Shown here: positions 7,673 to 14,623 of the stretch, piece after piece | Position numbering within the stretch: position 1 is the first letter of the stretch | How the letters are laid out: each line of letters begins with the position of its first letter | NCBI GenBank assembly: GCA_947447955.1 | Contig: CANFLS010000001.1 | Coordinates: 62,001-126,000 of the forward strand | Origin: Flavobacteriales bacterium | GTDB taxonomy: Bacteria > Bacteroidota > Bacteroidia > NS11-12g > UBA955 | Direction: 5' to 3' | DNA length: 64,000 bases | Notes under the pieces: model-generated | What the model saw: only the letters and a program-made list of their open reading frames with translations | What the model was told of the DNA's origin: nothing | Databases searched by the model: none | Made by a program: the position numbers and the translations under genes

Positions 7673-7972
7673 ATGCGCTTAAACGTCAGTCAACAAAATG
7701 CTTTGAAACAGGTTTTTGGAAATCTTCCTGGTGAAGTTTTTTTATTTGGATCGCGCGTTGATATGAACCGAAAGGGTGGTGATATTGATATACTTTGGAT
7801 CACAGATATCAAAGAAAATAGAACCCTTAAAAAAGAAATGGAGCTCACAATTCAGTTTCAAAAAATATTGGATGAACGACTCGATTTATTGATCTTGCCC
7901 CCTGTAGACCAAATGACAAATTCAGAAAGGGCATTCTGTTCGTCTTTAAAGATTCAAAGACTGTTTGAATGA
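7673..7972 (+). CDS. Minimal nucleotidyltransferase (MNT) domain protein
   Basis: A 99-residue MNT-fold protein. The catalytic pattern GS-x9-D-x-D is present (Gly26-Ser27, Asp37, Asp39), followed by ERLDLLILP. Such proteins act as adenylyltransferase antitoxins paired with HEPN proteins. A short HEPN-like ORF lies just downstream but on the opposite strand, unlike the usual co-directional operon. A TAATTTTG sequence at 7631-7638 could be its -7 box. Confidence 0.85.
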   Translation: MRLNVSQQNALKQVFGNLPGEVFLFGSRVDMNRKGGDIDILWITDIKENRTLKKEMELTIQFQKILDERLDLLILPPVDQMTNSERAFCSSLKIQRLFE

Positions 7973-7996
7973 TAAATTGGGTTTAGGGTTTAGTCG

Positions 7997-8218
7997 TCAA
8001 CAACTTGGGTGACTTTCAATTTCGGAGATAATATTGTCTAAAATTTCAGCAACTTCAAAAAGTTTGAATTCGATTATTGGTGGTGTAACATCCCTTTTGC
8101 CGTGAGCAATATAGTTTCTATGATCTTTAATTATTTTGAGGTTTTTTAGTTGGCTTGGAGAAATTAGACCATCGAATAATTTGATAATACCTGATAATCT
8201 ATCTATTTTGTCATTCAC
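7997..8218 (-). CDS. Short HEPN-like protein, possibly N-terminally truncated
   Basis: A 73-residue ORF with RNYIAHGKR, an Rx4H motif (Arg34, His39) as in HEPN RNases. It is shorter than typical HEPN domains (roughly 100-140 residues). Its GTG start follows a stop codon directly, and a 9-bp repeat array begins about ten bases further out, so the 5' part may have been lost to repeat insertion. It is convergent with the MNT gene. The assignment rests on the motif and context. Confidence 0.5.
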   Translation of the reverse strand: MNDKIDRLSGIIKLFDGLISPSQLKNLKIIKDHRNYIAHGKRDVTPPIIEFKLFEVAEILDNIISEIESHPSC

Positions 8219-8227
8219 TTACAAACT

Positions 8228-8445
8228 GGGTTAGACAGGTTAGACGGGTTAGACAGGTTAGACGGATTCCTTATTCTTGAACATCTAACCATTCTGGTCT
8301 TTGTGTCTAATCTTTTTAATCTATTTATTATCGCTATTTAATCTAATTTGTTTACGCGACGCTATTTATTTAATCTTCTAACCCTAGAATCTTTCTAATC
8401 AAAAAATCTGTCTAATCTGTCTAATCTGTCTAACCCGTCTAATCT
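8228..8445 (-). repeat. Composite intergenic element, copy 3 (minus orientation)
   Basis: A short array (8228-8266), a core beginning GGATTCCTTATTCTTGAAC and ending CTTTCTAATCAAAAAATCTG, and the opposite array (8405-8445). Its reverse complement aligns by eye with the copies at 10195 and 11196 over both core ends. The core contains a small GCG-A-CGC hairpin. It fills most of the 305-bp gap between genes. Confidence 0.8.
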
Positions 8446-8523
8446 TTAAATGCGTTAGCGATGTTAACAGCTATGAATGAGCGTCAACTATATCTAAACT
8501 TTTATAAACCTTTTTCTTATTCC

Positions 8524-8988
8524 TCAATACAACCATTCTTCAATAATTTTTTCTACAATATCCTTGTTTAATTCAAAATGATCTTCTTTGTTGATTGATT
8601 TTGCTAGGTACCAATCGTAAGATTTATCATTATGTAATTTCCGAAAAATACTCACTTTTTTATCAATCTTTCCGCGCATGTAAAATTCCAATTTTCCATC
8701 ATACTCAGACGTTAAAGCAGCAATAGGTTCAATGACTAAATACTTACTTTCTGATAAGGTAATTTCTAGATTGGTTGTTGAATACTCTCCGATAAATGGT
8801 TCAAAGCGTTTTATTGGTATGATTTCAAAATTCATCAGACCGTTTTTATCATATTCATCAAACCATTTGTAAATAATTGTATTGATTAAAGTTGAAATTG
8901 CATTTTGCCATTCAATTTTATAGTTTTCCCAATTGTTTTCGGGTTTAGTATTGTTTTTTAGTTTTTCTAATTTTTCCTTCAATGCCAT
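8524..8988 (-). CDS. Uncharacterised protein
   Basis: I do not recognise this family. The frame is open from a TTG at 9069, but the ATG at 8988 gives a more natural start (MALKEKLEKLKNN) and a 154-residue protein; the upstream extension is lysine-rich and unlike a conserved N-terminus. An amphipathic N-terminal helix is followed by a mixed alpha/beta region with KYLVIEPIAALTSEYDGK and a C-terminal YDWYLAKSINK segment. No signal peptide or membrane segment is seen. It is isolated between repeat elements. Confidence 0.6.
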   Translation of the reverse strand: MALKEKLEKLKNNTKPENNWENYKIEWQNAISTLINTIIYKWFDEYDKNGLMNFEIIPIKRFEPFIGEYSTTNLEITLSESKYLVIEPIAALTSEYDGKLEFYMRGKIDKKVSIFRKLHNDKSYDWYLAKSINKEDHFELNKDIVEKIIEEWLY

Positions 8989-9099
8989 AACCAATGTGTT
9001 TTTAAATTTACACCAATCAAAATTAATTAATTTTAGTTTACCCATCAATTGTTTCCGCGATTTTTGCAAAAAGAAAAAAGGGAATTAGAAAGTTTATAA

Positions 9100-9150
9100 A
9101 AGTTTAGATGGCTTCGCCGTTTAGAAGAGCTTCGCTCGTTTAGGGTTTAG
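9100..9150. repeat. Hairpin-repeat pair
   Basis: GGC-TTC-GCC (9110-9118) and GAGC-TTC-GCTC (9127-9137) with GTTTAG linkers and a TTTAGGGTTTAGGG tail. Essentially the same sequence as 7484-7530, 1.6 kb away. Confidence 0.8.
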
Positions 9151-9159
9151 GGAAACAAA

Positions 9160-9388
9160 AACAACCCTAAAATCTTTATAATCAAAAAATCTGTCTAATC
9201 TGTCTAATCTGTCTAACCCGTCTAATCTTTAAATGCGCGAAGCGTATTTTACTTTACGTTTGAAAATATTGCAAAAAGGTTCGAATTTTACTTTACGTTT
9301 GAAAATTTTTAATCTTTTAACCCTAAAATCTTTATAATCAAAAAATCTGTCTAATCTGTCTAACCCGTCTAATCTGTCTAATCTTTTT
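9160..9388 (-). repeat. Two tandem copies of the element right end
   Basis: AAAATCTTTATAATC plus an opposite-orientation array occurs twice (about 9162-9230 and 9310-9385). Between them a 22-bp sequence starting ATTTTACTTTACGTTTG is itself duplicated (about 9246-9267 and 9285-9306). No left array is present. This looks like local duplication of one element end in the 342-bp gap before the enoyl-CoA hydratase gene. Confidence 0.75.
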
Positions 9389-9390
9389 TT

Positions 9391-9404
9391 CTTACTTTTG
9401 TAAG
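9391..9404 (+). promoter_or_regulatory. -7 box inside a small inverted repeat, enoyl-CoA hydratase promoter
   Basis: TACTTTTG (9393-9400) matches TAnnTTTG and lies within CTTAC-TTTT-GTAAG, 7 bases before the ATG. Confidence 0.5.
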
Positions 9405-9411
9405 AAAAAAA

Positions 9412-10179
9412 ATGAACATCACAACCCATACCGAAAATAACATTACCATCATTACCATCAACCGTGAAAGCAAATTGAATGCACTCACAATCGATACCCT
9501 GCGCGAAATCAAAGAGGCAGTTACCATTGCCAATGCCGATGATTCCGTGTACGGAATGATCATTACTGGCGCTGGACAAAAAGCCTTCGCTGCCGGTGCC
9601 GATATCTCTGAGTTTGCCCATTTCAACGAAGAGCAAGCTACCAGAATGAGCGCCGATGGTCACGATGTGATGAACACCATTGAAGATGGAAATAAAATAT
9701 GCATCGCTGCTGTCAATGGCTTTGCTTTGGGTGGGGGATGTGAGCTCGCAATGGCTTGTCACCTGAGAATTGCCAGTGGAAACGCCAAATTTGGTCAACC
9801 AGAAGTGAACCTCGGCGTGCCTCCAGGTTACGGCGGTACCCAACGACTCATACAACTCATAGGAAAAGGGAAAGCCCTTGAACTTTTACTAACCGGCGAT
9901 GCCATCGACGCACAAACCGCCCTTCAATTGGGACTAGTAAACCACGTGGTAGAACAAGACCAATTGATGGAATATTGCATGCAATTGTTGCAAAAAATTG
10001 CATCTAAAAGCCCGTCTGCCGTGCACAAAGTACTCAAATGCGTAAGCGACTTCTACCGTCCTAACGTAAACGGCATGCAGCGCGAAATCTACGAATTCGG
10101 CAGCGCATTCGAAACCCCAGATTTTAAAGAGGGAACTGAGGCGTTTTTGGAGAAAAGAAAGCCAAATTTTAGGGCTTAA
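9412..10179 (+). CDS. Enoyl-CoA hydratase/isomerase family protein (crotonase)
   Basis: 255 residues, normal for a single-domain crotonase that hydrates 2-enoyl-CoA in beta-oxidation or related acyl-CoA pathways. Oxyanion-hole motifs AAGADI and ALGGGCE are present. Both catalytic glutamates appear, one in GGGCE and the other exactly 20 residues later in GQPE, followed by PPGYGGTQRL. This favours a true hydratase over a degenerate paralogue. The gene's last codons form one arm of a 34-bp perfect palindrome that abuts a repeat array. Confidence 0.93.
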   Translation: MNITTHTENNITIITINRESKLNALTIDTLREIKEAVTIANADDSVYGMIITGAGQKAFAAGADISEFAHFNEEQATRMSADGHDVMNTIEDGNKICIAAVNGFALGGGCELAMACHLRIASGNAKFGQPEVNLGVPPGYGGTQRLIQLIGKGKALELLLTGDAIDAQTALQLGLVNHVVEQDQLMEYCMQLLQKIASKSPSAVHKVLKCVSDFYRPNVNGMQREIYEFGSAFETPDFKEGTEAFLEKRKPNFRA

Positions 10180-10194
10180 GCCCTAAAATTTGGC
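10161..10194. terminator. 34-bp perfect palindrome spanning the enoyl-CoA hydratase stop
   Basis: Two 17-bp complementary halves (GCCAAATTTTAGGGCTT and its complement) with no spacer. The stop codon is near the centre. The right half directly precedes the 9-bp array. It could work as a terminator, but perfect zero-loop symmetry also suggests an inverted duplication formed when the element arrived. Confidence 0.55.
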
Positions 10195-10494
10195 GGATTA
10201 GACAATTCGGGGTTAGACAGGTTAGACGGGTTAGACAGATTAGACAGATTTTTTGATTAGAAAGATTTTATGGTTAGTAGATTAAACCGTCTCAACAAAA
10301 AAGTTAGGTTTGGAGCAAAACGACAATTCGCTGAGATTTAATAAATAATTGATAATAAATAGATTAAAAATATTTGAATCTTAAACCAAAATGTTTAGAT
10401 GGTTAAGAATAAGGAATCTGTCTAATCTGTCTAATCTGTCTAATCCGTCTAATCTAGATAAAATCTGTCTAAACGGTCTAACCCGTCTAATCTA
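10195..10494 (+). repeat. Composite intergenic element, copy 4 (plus orientation)
   Basis: A left array (10195-10248), core (GATTTTTTGATTAGAAAG ... AGATTAAACCGTCTCAACA ... GTTAAGAATAAGGAATCTG) and right array (about 10419-10494). The core shares AGATTAAACCGTCTCA with copy 1 and TAAATAGATTAAAAA with copy 5. It occupies the whole gap between the hydratase and purQ genes. Confidence 0.85.
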
Positions 10495-10501
10495 AATATA
10501 T

Positions 10502-10509
10502 TATATTTG
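10502..10509 (+). promoter_or_regulatory. -7 box for purQ
   Basis: TATATTTG lies four bases before the ATG at 10514, implying a leaderless or near-leaderless message. It follows the repeat array directly. Confidence 0.55.
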
Positions 10510-10513
10510 CACA

Positions 10514-11188
10514 ATGAAATTCGGTGTGGTAATTTTTCCAGGTTCAAATTGTGACCAAGATCTAATTGATGTTTTGTCGGGGTATTCGAGTGAAGCTGTT
10601 GAAAAACTTTGGCACAAATCAAGTGATTTGAAGGGATGTACCCATATTTTTATTCCGGGGGGATTCAGCTACGGCGATTACCTTCGCTCTGGTGCCATTG
10701 CAAAATTGAGTCCCATTATGGACGCTGTTTCTCAGCATGCTGCCAACGGCGGTTTTGTCATGGGGATCTGTAACGGTTTCCAAATTCTAACCGAAAGTGG
10801 CTTGTTGCCAGGCGCCCTATTGCGCAACACCAATATCAAATTTAATTGTAAAAATGTGTTCCTAACTCCTGGAACCACCAATAGCATGGTAACCAATAAA
10901 TTGGCTGACAATCAAGTGATTCAGGTTCCCATTGCACACGGTGAGGGACGTTTCTATTGCGACCAAGAAACCTTGGCACAAATTGAAGCCAACAACCAGG
11001 TTATTTTCCGCTATTGTGATTCTGAGGGAAACCTTACCGACGAATCCAATCCAAACGGATCAATCAACAACATCGCAGGTATCACCAACGCAGGTAGAAA
11101 TGTATTTGGTATGATGCCGCATCCGGAGAGGTGCGCAGCAGAGTATCTGCTCAATGCAGACGGCAAATATATTTTTGAGAGTCTCTAA
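10514..11188 (+). CDS. purQ: Phosphoribosylformylglycinamidine synthase, glutaminase subunit
   Basis: 224 residues; PurQ supplies ammonia from glutamine to PurL in purine synthesis. The class I glutamine amidotransferase triad is visible: nucleophile Cys in MGICNGFQ and the His/Glu pair in MMPHPER. The PurQ-specific N-terminus FPGSNCDQD and FIPGGFSYGDYLRSGAIA are intact. PurL and PurS are not in the window. The stop codon lies in a small inverted repeat that leads into a repeat array. Confidence 0.96.
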   Translation: MKFGVVIFPGSNCDQDLIDVLSGYSSEAVEKLWHKSSDLKGCTHIFIPGGFSYGDYLRSGAIAKLSPIMDAVSQHAANGGFVMGICNGFQILTESGLLPGALLRNTNIKFNCKNVFLTPGTTNSMVTNKLADNQVIQVPIAHGEGRFYCDQETLAQIEANNQVIFRYCDSEGNLTDESNPNGSINNIAGITNAGRNVFGMMPHPERCAAEYLLNADGKYIFESL

Positions 11189-11198
11189 ATATTAGAGA
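11182..11198. terminator. Small inverted repeat over the purQ stop
   Basis: TCTCTAA-ATA-TTAGAGA: the stop codon TAA is in the left arm and the right arm merges into the first TTAGAC unit. Weak as a terminator (AT-rich, no clean T-tract). Confidence 0.4.
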
Positions 11199-11398
11199 TT
11201 AGACGGATTAGACGGGTTAGACCGATTAGACAGATTTTTTGATTAGAAAGATTATATGTTTAGACGGATAAAATAAACAGCGAAGCGTAAACAAATAAAT
11301 AGATTAAAAAGATTATTCACAAAGACCAGAAAGGCAAGAAGATTAAAAATATAGAATCTGTCTAATCTGTCTAACCCGTCTAATCTGTCTAATCATTT
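11196..11398 (+). repeat. Composite intergenic element, copy 5 (plus orientation)
   Basis: A left array (11196-11237), core (GATTTTTTGATTAGAAAG ... AAATAGATTAAAAAG ... ATTAAAAATATAGAATCTG) and right array (11357-11395). The core carries AGCGAAGCGTAAAC, a unit of the hairpin family, so the two repeat families are mixed here. The reverse complement of copy 3 shares the CACAAAGACCAGAA segment. Confidence 0.85.
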
Positions 11399-11414
11399 TT
11401 ATTTTTTGAATGTA

Positions 11415-11855
11415 ATGAAAAAAATACTAATCCTCAATGGACCCAATTTGAATTGGTTAGGGAAAAGGGAACCAGAAGTATATGGTAACCAAAGTTTAAA
11501 TCAATTATTGGATTCTTTAAAATTGCAGTTTCCACAGGTGGAAATTAAAGCCATTCAATCGAATGTGGAGGGGGAATTGATCAATCATTTGCAGGAAGCC
11601 GAAGAAGACAATTCCATAGATGGAATCATTTTCAACGCCGGCGGATATACCCATACCAGCATCGCCCTTGCAGATACCCTCAAAGCCATGTCCAAAAAAG
11701 TGATTTTGGTACACCTCAGCAACATTTATGCTAGGGAACCTGAAAGACATACGGATTTATTAGTCGCCAACGCGAGCGGCTGTATTTTGGGGTTAGGGCG
11801 TGAAAGTTATACCTTGGCAATGTATTATTTTTTGAGTTTAGGGTTGAGCGTTTAG
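11415..11855 (+). CDS. aroQ: 3-dehydroquinate dehydratase, type II
   Basis: About 146 residues from the ATG at 11415; an in-frame TTG at 11406 adds three residues. It dehydrates 3-dehydroquinate in the shikimate pathway. Motifs: ILNGPNLNWLGKREPEVYG with the catalytic Tyr, QSNVEGELI, FNAGGYTHTSIAL, and VHLSNIYAREPERHTD. The C-terminal LSLGLSV and the stop (in GTTTAG) coincide with TTTAGGG-type linker repeats, so the tail may be repeat-derived. Confidence 0.96.
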   Translation: MKKILILNGPNLNWLGKREPEVYGNQSLNQLLDSLKLQFPQVEIKAIQSNVEGELINHLQEAEEDNSIDGIIFNAGGYTHTSIALADTLKAMSKKVILVHLSNIYAREPERHTDLLVANASGCILGLGRESYTLAMYYFLSLGLSV

Positions 11856-11966
11856 TGAAACTATCAACGAAAACTCTAAACCCTAAACGGCGTAGCCATC
11901 TAAACTCTAAACCCACGAAGTGCCCCTAAACCCTAAACGAGCGAAGCTCTTCTAAGCCCTAAACAT
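11840..11966. repeat. Hairpin repeats between aroQ and the epimerase gene
   Basis: GGC-GTA-GCC (11889-11897), CAC-GAA-GTG (11914-11922) and GAGC-GAA-GCTC (11939-11949), linked by CTAAACCCTAAAC-like sequence. The run extends from the aroQ stop to within a few bases of the epimerase ATG. Confidence 0.8.
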
Positions 11967-11967
11967 T

Positions 11968-12999
11968 ATGACAAACAAAGTAATAATTACCGGCTCAACA
12001 GGCCTAGTAGGCTCCCACCTAACTTGCCATTTGCTAACTATGGGTTACCACGTAGTGGGAATCAAGCGCGCCCACAGCAGCATGAAATTGTTTGATTCCG
12101 TGAAAAACCATTATTTGAATCAGGAGACGGATGTGCTGAAGGGGTTGTTTGGGGGAGAGGCTGTGAAGTTGGATCTGCAGAAGCTGCAGGAGGGAATTGA
12201 TCAGCGGTTGAGCTGGGCTACCGCCGATATACGCGATACCGATGCCTTGGTTGAGGCGTTTTCTGGGGAGATAGATGCGGTATTTCATTGTGCGGCTATG
12301 GTGTCCTTCAAGAGAAAAGATAGGAATGCAATGATGGAGAACAACATACAAGGCACTGCCAATGTGGTGAACACTTGTATTAAGTTGGGAATTACTACGC
12401 TGCTTCATGTGAGTTCGGTGGCGGCGCTGTCGCGGAAAGCCGGCAGTGATTTGATTACGGCCGATTCTGAATGGGAGGATTCGAAATACAACACCGATTA
12501 CGCAAAAAGCAAGTATTATTCGGAGTTGGAAGCATGGAGGGGCAAGGAAGAGGGCCTCAATGTGGCAGTGATTAATCCTGGTATCATATTGGGCGTAGGC
12601 AGTGGCAACACACCTCAGAATCAGTTTATTGGCATTGTGAATGCAGGCAATCCTTTTGTTCCTATTGGGGGAAATGGCTTCGTTTGGGTAGACGATTTGT
12701 GTTCGCAAATGATTGAAATGGTGGATAATGCGGTGTTTGGAAAGCGCATACTGGGCGTGACGCACAACCTAAAATATACGTCGTTGTTTAACAACGTTGC
12801 CAAACTTGCGGGCAAAAAAGCCCCATCCATTCGCATTGAAGGCTGGGTGTTTAAGCTGCTGTTTGGACTTACATCGGTTTTTGATTTCCTTAGAATTCCC
12901 TTTCCGGTGAGTAAGGATTTGGTGGTCAGCACGAGCACTTCGTGCGTTTACATTGCTACGCAAGTTGACGCTGCGCTGTTGACGGCTGCGCCTGTTTAA
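11968..12999 (+). CDS. NAD-dependent epimerase/dehydratase with a repeat-derived C-terminus
   Basis: An extended short-chain dehydrogenase with the nucleotide-binding motif GSTGLVGSH (8-16), HVSSVAA and the catalytic Tyr-x3-Lys in YAKSK (Tyr about 178). The family covers sugar-nucleotide epimerases and related reductases, so the substrate is unknown. From about residue 322 the protein reads through hairpin repeats (GCAC-TTC-GTGC, TTGC-TAC-GCAA, GGC-TGC-GCC). A remnant at 17161 continues differently (STSTDSIYELAYMHCHAF), probably closer to the ancestral tail. The gene may still be active because the catalytic part is whole. Confidence 0.8.
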   Translation: MTNKVIITGSTGLVGSHLTCHLLTMGYHVVGIKRAHSSMKLFDSVKNHYLNQETDVLKGLFGGEAVKLDLQKLQEGIDQRLSWATADIRDTDALVEAFSGEIDAVFHCAAMVSFKRKDRNAMMENNIQGTANVVNTCIKLGITTLLHVSSVAALSRKAGSDLITADSEWEDSKYNTDYAKSKYYSELEAWRGKEEGLNVAVINPGIILGVGSGNTPQNQFIGIVNAGNPFVPIGGNGFVWVDDLCSQMIEMVDNAVFGKRILGVTHNLKYTSLFNNVAKLAGKKAPSIRIEGWVFKLLFGLTSVFDFLRIPFPVSKDLVVSTSTSCVYIATQVDAALLTAAPV

Positions 13000-13105
13000 T
13001 TAATTGCAAAGAATTATCGTTTGGAAACTTGCGAGTGAAACGATGCAAATTCAACAGCGTAGCGTCAACAGCTCAGAATGAGCGTCAACTTGCAAAGCAA
13101 CTTCA
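12930..13105. repeat. Hairpin-repeat array entering the epimerase 3' end
   Basis: GCAC-TTC-GTGC (12935-12945), TTGC-TAC-GCAA (12953-12963) and GGC-TGC-GCC (12984-12992) lie inside the coding frame. After the stop follow GCTCA-GAA-TGAGC (13071-13083) and TTGC-AAA-GCAA (13090-13100). Here the usual TAAAC linker often reads TCAAC or TTGAC. Confidence 0.8.
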
Positions 13106-13180
13106 ATCTGTCTAATCTAATTTATTGTCTACTCACAAAATTTTTCTGAATATCCAAATCTATTTATTTAATTTCGACCC

Positions 13181-14623
13181 GTGTTATTCAACTCATTTGA
13201 ATTCTTACTTTTTCTGCCAATTGTTTTTATACTTTATTGGTTTGTGTTCAACAAATCACTGAAGTGGCAAAATGCTTTGATATTGGTAGCCAGCTATTTC
13301 TTCTATGGTTGGTGGAGTTGGAAGTTCATGGGTTTGTTGATGCTCAGCACACTATTAGATTATTTGTATGGATTTTGGGTGGCTTCACCCAATCGAAAGA
13401 AAGCAAAGTTTTTTCTCTATTTGAGTATAATAAACAATCTTGGAATACTAGGAGTATTTAAATATTACAATTTTTTTGCCTTACAATTTCAAAAAGGATT
13501 TGAATTGTTGGGATTACATACCCATCCTGTTTTGTTAAATGTGGCATTGCCAATTGGTATTTCATTTTATACCTTCCATGGGATGTCTTATGTTTTTGAT
13601 ATTTACTGGGGAAACCAAAAGCCAGTCAAAAGTTTTGTAGATTATGCGGTTTTTGTGAGTTTCTTTCCATTGTTGGTTGCGGGGCCTATTGAAAGGGCAA
13701 GTCACTTGTTGCCTCAGGTTCAAAAAAGACGTGACTTTAACTATACCCAAGCAGTTGAGGGATGTAGGTTGATTCTGTGGGGGATGTTTAAAAAAGTGGT
13801 AATTGCTGATTCATTGGCGGGAACGGTTGATGCAATTTTCAACAACTACCAACACGAAAATGGTGTCACCTTAATCATAGGGGCAATTGCATTTAGTTTT
13901 CAGATTTATGGGGACTTTAGCGGTTATTCAGACATCGCATTAGGGACTGCCAAGTTATTTGGTTTTGAATTGTTAAGCAATTTCAAATTTCCATATTTTT
14001 CGAGGGACGTAGCTGAGTTTTGGAGACGATGGCATATTTCATTATCAAGTTGGTTCAGAGATTATTTATACATCCCGTTAGGAGGTTCTAAAAATGGCAA
14101 ATACAAAGCCATCCGAAATACGTTCATCATCTTTTTGGTAAGTGGATTTTGGCATGGTGCAAGTTGGAATTTCATTGCTTGGGGATTTATTCACGCGTGT
14201 GGTTTCTTGCCATTGCTATTACTCAATCGCAATCGAAAACACGTTACAGATGTGGTTGCTCAAAATCGTAAATTGCCAAACCTAAAAGAACTCTGGCAAA
14301 TGATAAGCACTTTTGCTTTTGTTACATTTACTTGGATTTTCTTTAGGGCGAAAGATATGGGTGAGGCTTTGAATTACATAGAAAGAATATGCTCAAGTAT
14401 AATTAATAATCCAAAGCAGTTTTTTAGTTTTCCTGGAGGGAAAATGGCAATTATTTATATTACCCCTTTAATAATGGGCGATTGGTGGTTTAGACGTTAT
14501 GAGCGAAGTTTAAGAGTAAGTAAGAGAGCATCTATAACGAATATAATTTACTTTGTAGTTTTATACCTAGTTCTTATGAAATTTGAACGAAACTCTTCTA
14601 ATTTTATTTACTTTCAATTTTAA
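13181..14623 (+). CDS. MBOAT family O-acyltransferase (AlgI/DltB-like), copy 1
   Basis: A 480-residue polytopic membrane protein. AlgI/DltB-type MBOAT proteins move acyl groups to extracellular glycans. Signatures are WRRWHISLSSWFRDYLYIPL (about 278-297) and FWHGASWNF (about 322-330) with the presumed catalytic His. It starts with GTG, and the same start context recurs at copy 2. The stop overlaps the ATG of the SGNH-like gene (TAATG). The first roughly 380 residues are almost identical to copy 2 and the last 60 diverge. Confidence 0.93.
   Translation: MLFNSFEFLLFLPIVFILYWFVFNKSLKWQNALILVASYFFYGWWSWKFMGLLMLSTLLDYLYGFWVASPNRKKAKFFLYLSIINNLGILGVFKYYNFFALQFQKGFELLGLHTHPVLLNVALPIGISFYTFHGMSYVFDIYWGNQKPVKSFVDYAVFVSFFPLLVAGPIERASHLLPQVQKRRDFNYTQAVEGCRLILWGMFKKVVIADSLAGTVDAIFNNYQHENGVTLIIGAIAFSFQIYGDFSGYSDIALGTAKLFGFELLSNFKFPYFSRDVAEFWRRWHISLSSWFRDYLYIPLGGSKNGKYKAIRNTFIIFLVSGFWHGASWNFIAWGFIHACGFLPLLLLNRNRKHVTDVVAQNRKLPNLKELWQMISTFAFVTFTWIFFRAKDMGEALNYIERICSSIINNPKQFFSFPGGKMAIIYITPLIMGDWWFRRYERSLRVSKRASITNIIYFVVLYLVLMKFERNSSNFIYFQF

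Noticed and set aside
9229-9855. 208-residue minus-strand ORF
   Set aside because: Shadow of the enoyl-CoA hydratase gene, with a repeat-derived end (DRLDGLDRLDR).
2250-12000. CCCTAAA/TTTAGGG strings resembling plant-type telomere repeats
   Set aside because: They are short, interrupted linkers between hairpin units in bacterial intergenic DNA, never long uniform tracts, and lie in the interior of a gene-dense bacterial chromosome.
12034-12765. 243-residue minus-strand ORF
   Set aside because: Antisense shadow of the epimerase gene; no recognisable protein features, while the plus strand has clear NAD-binding and YxxxK motifs.
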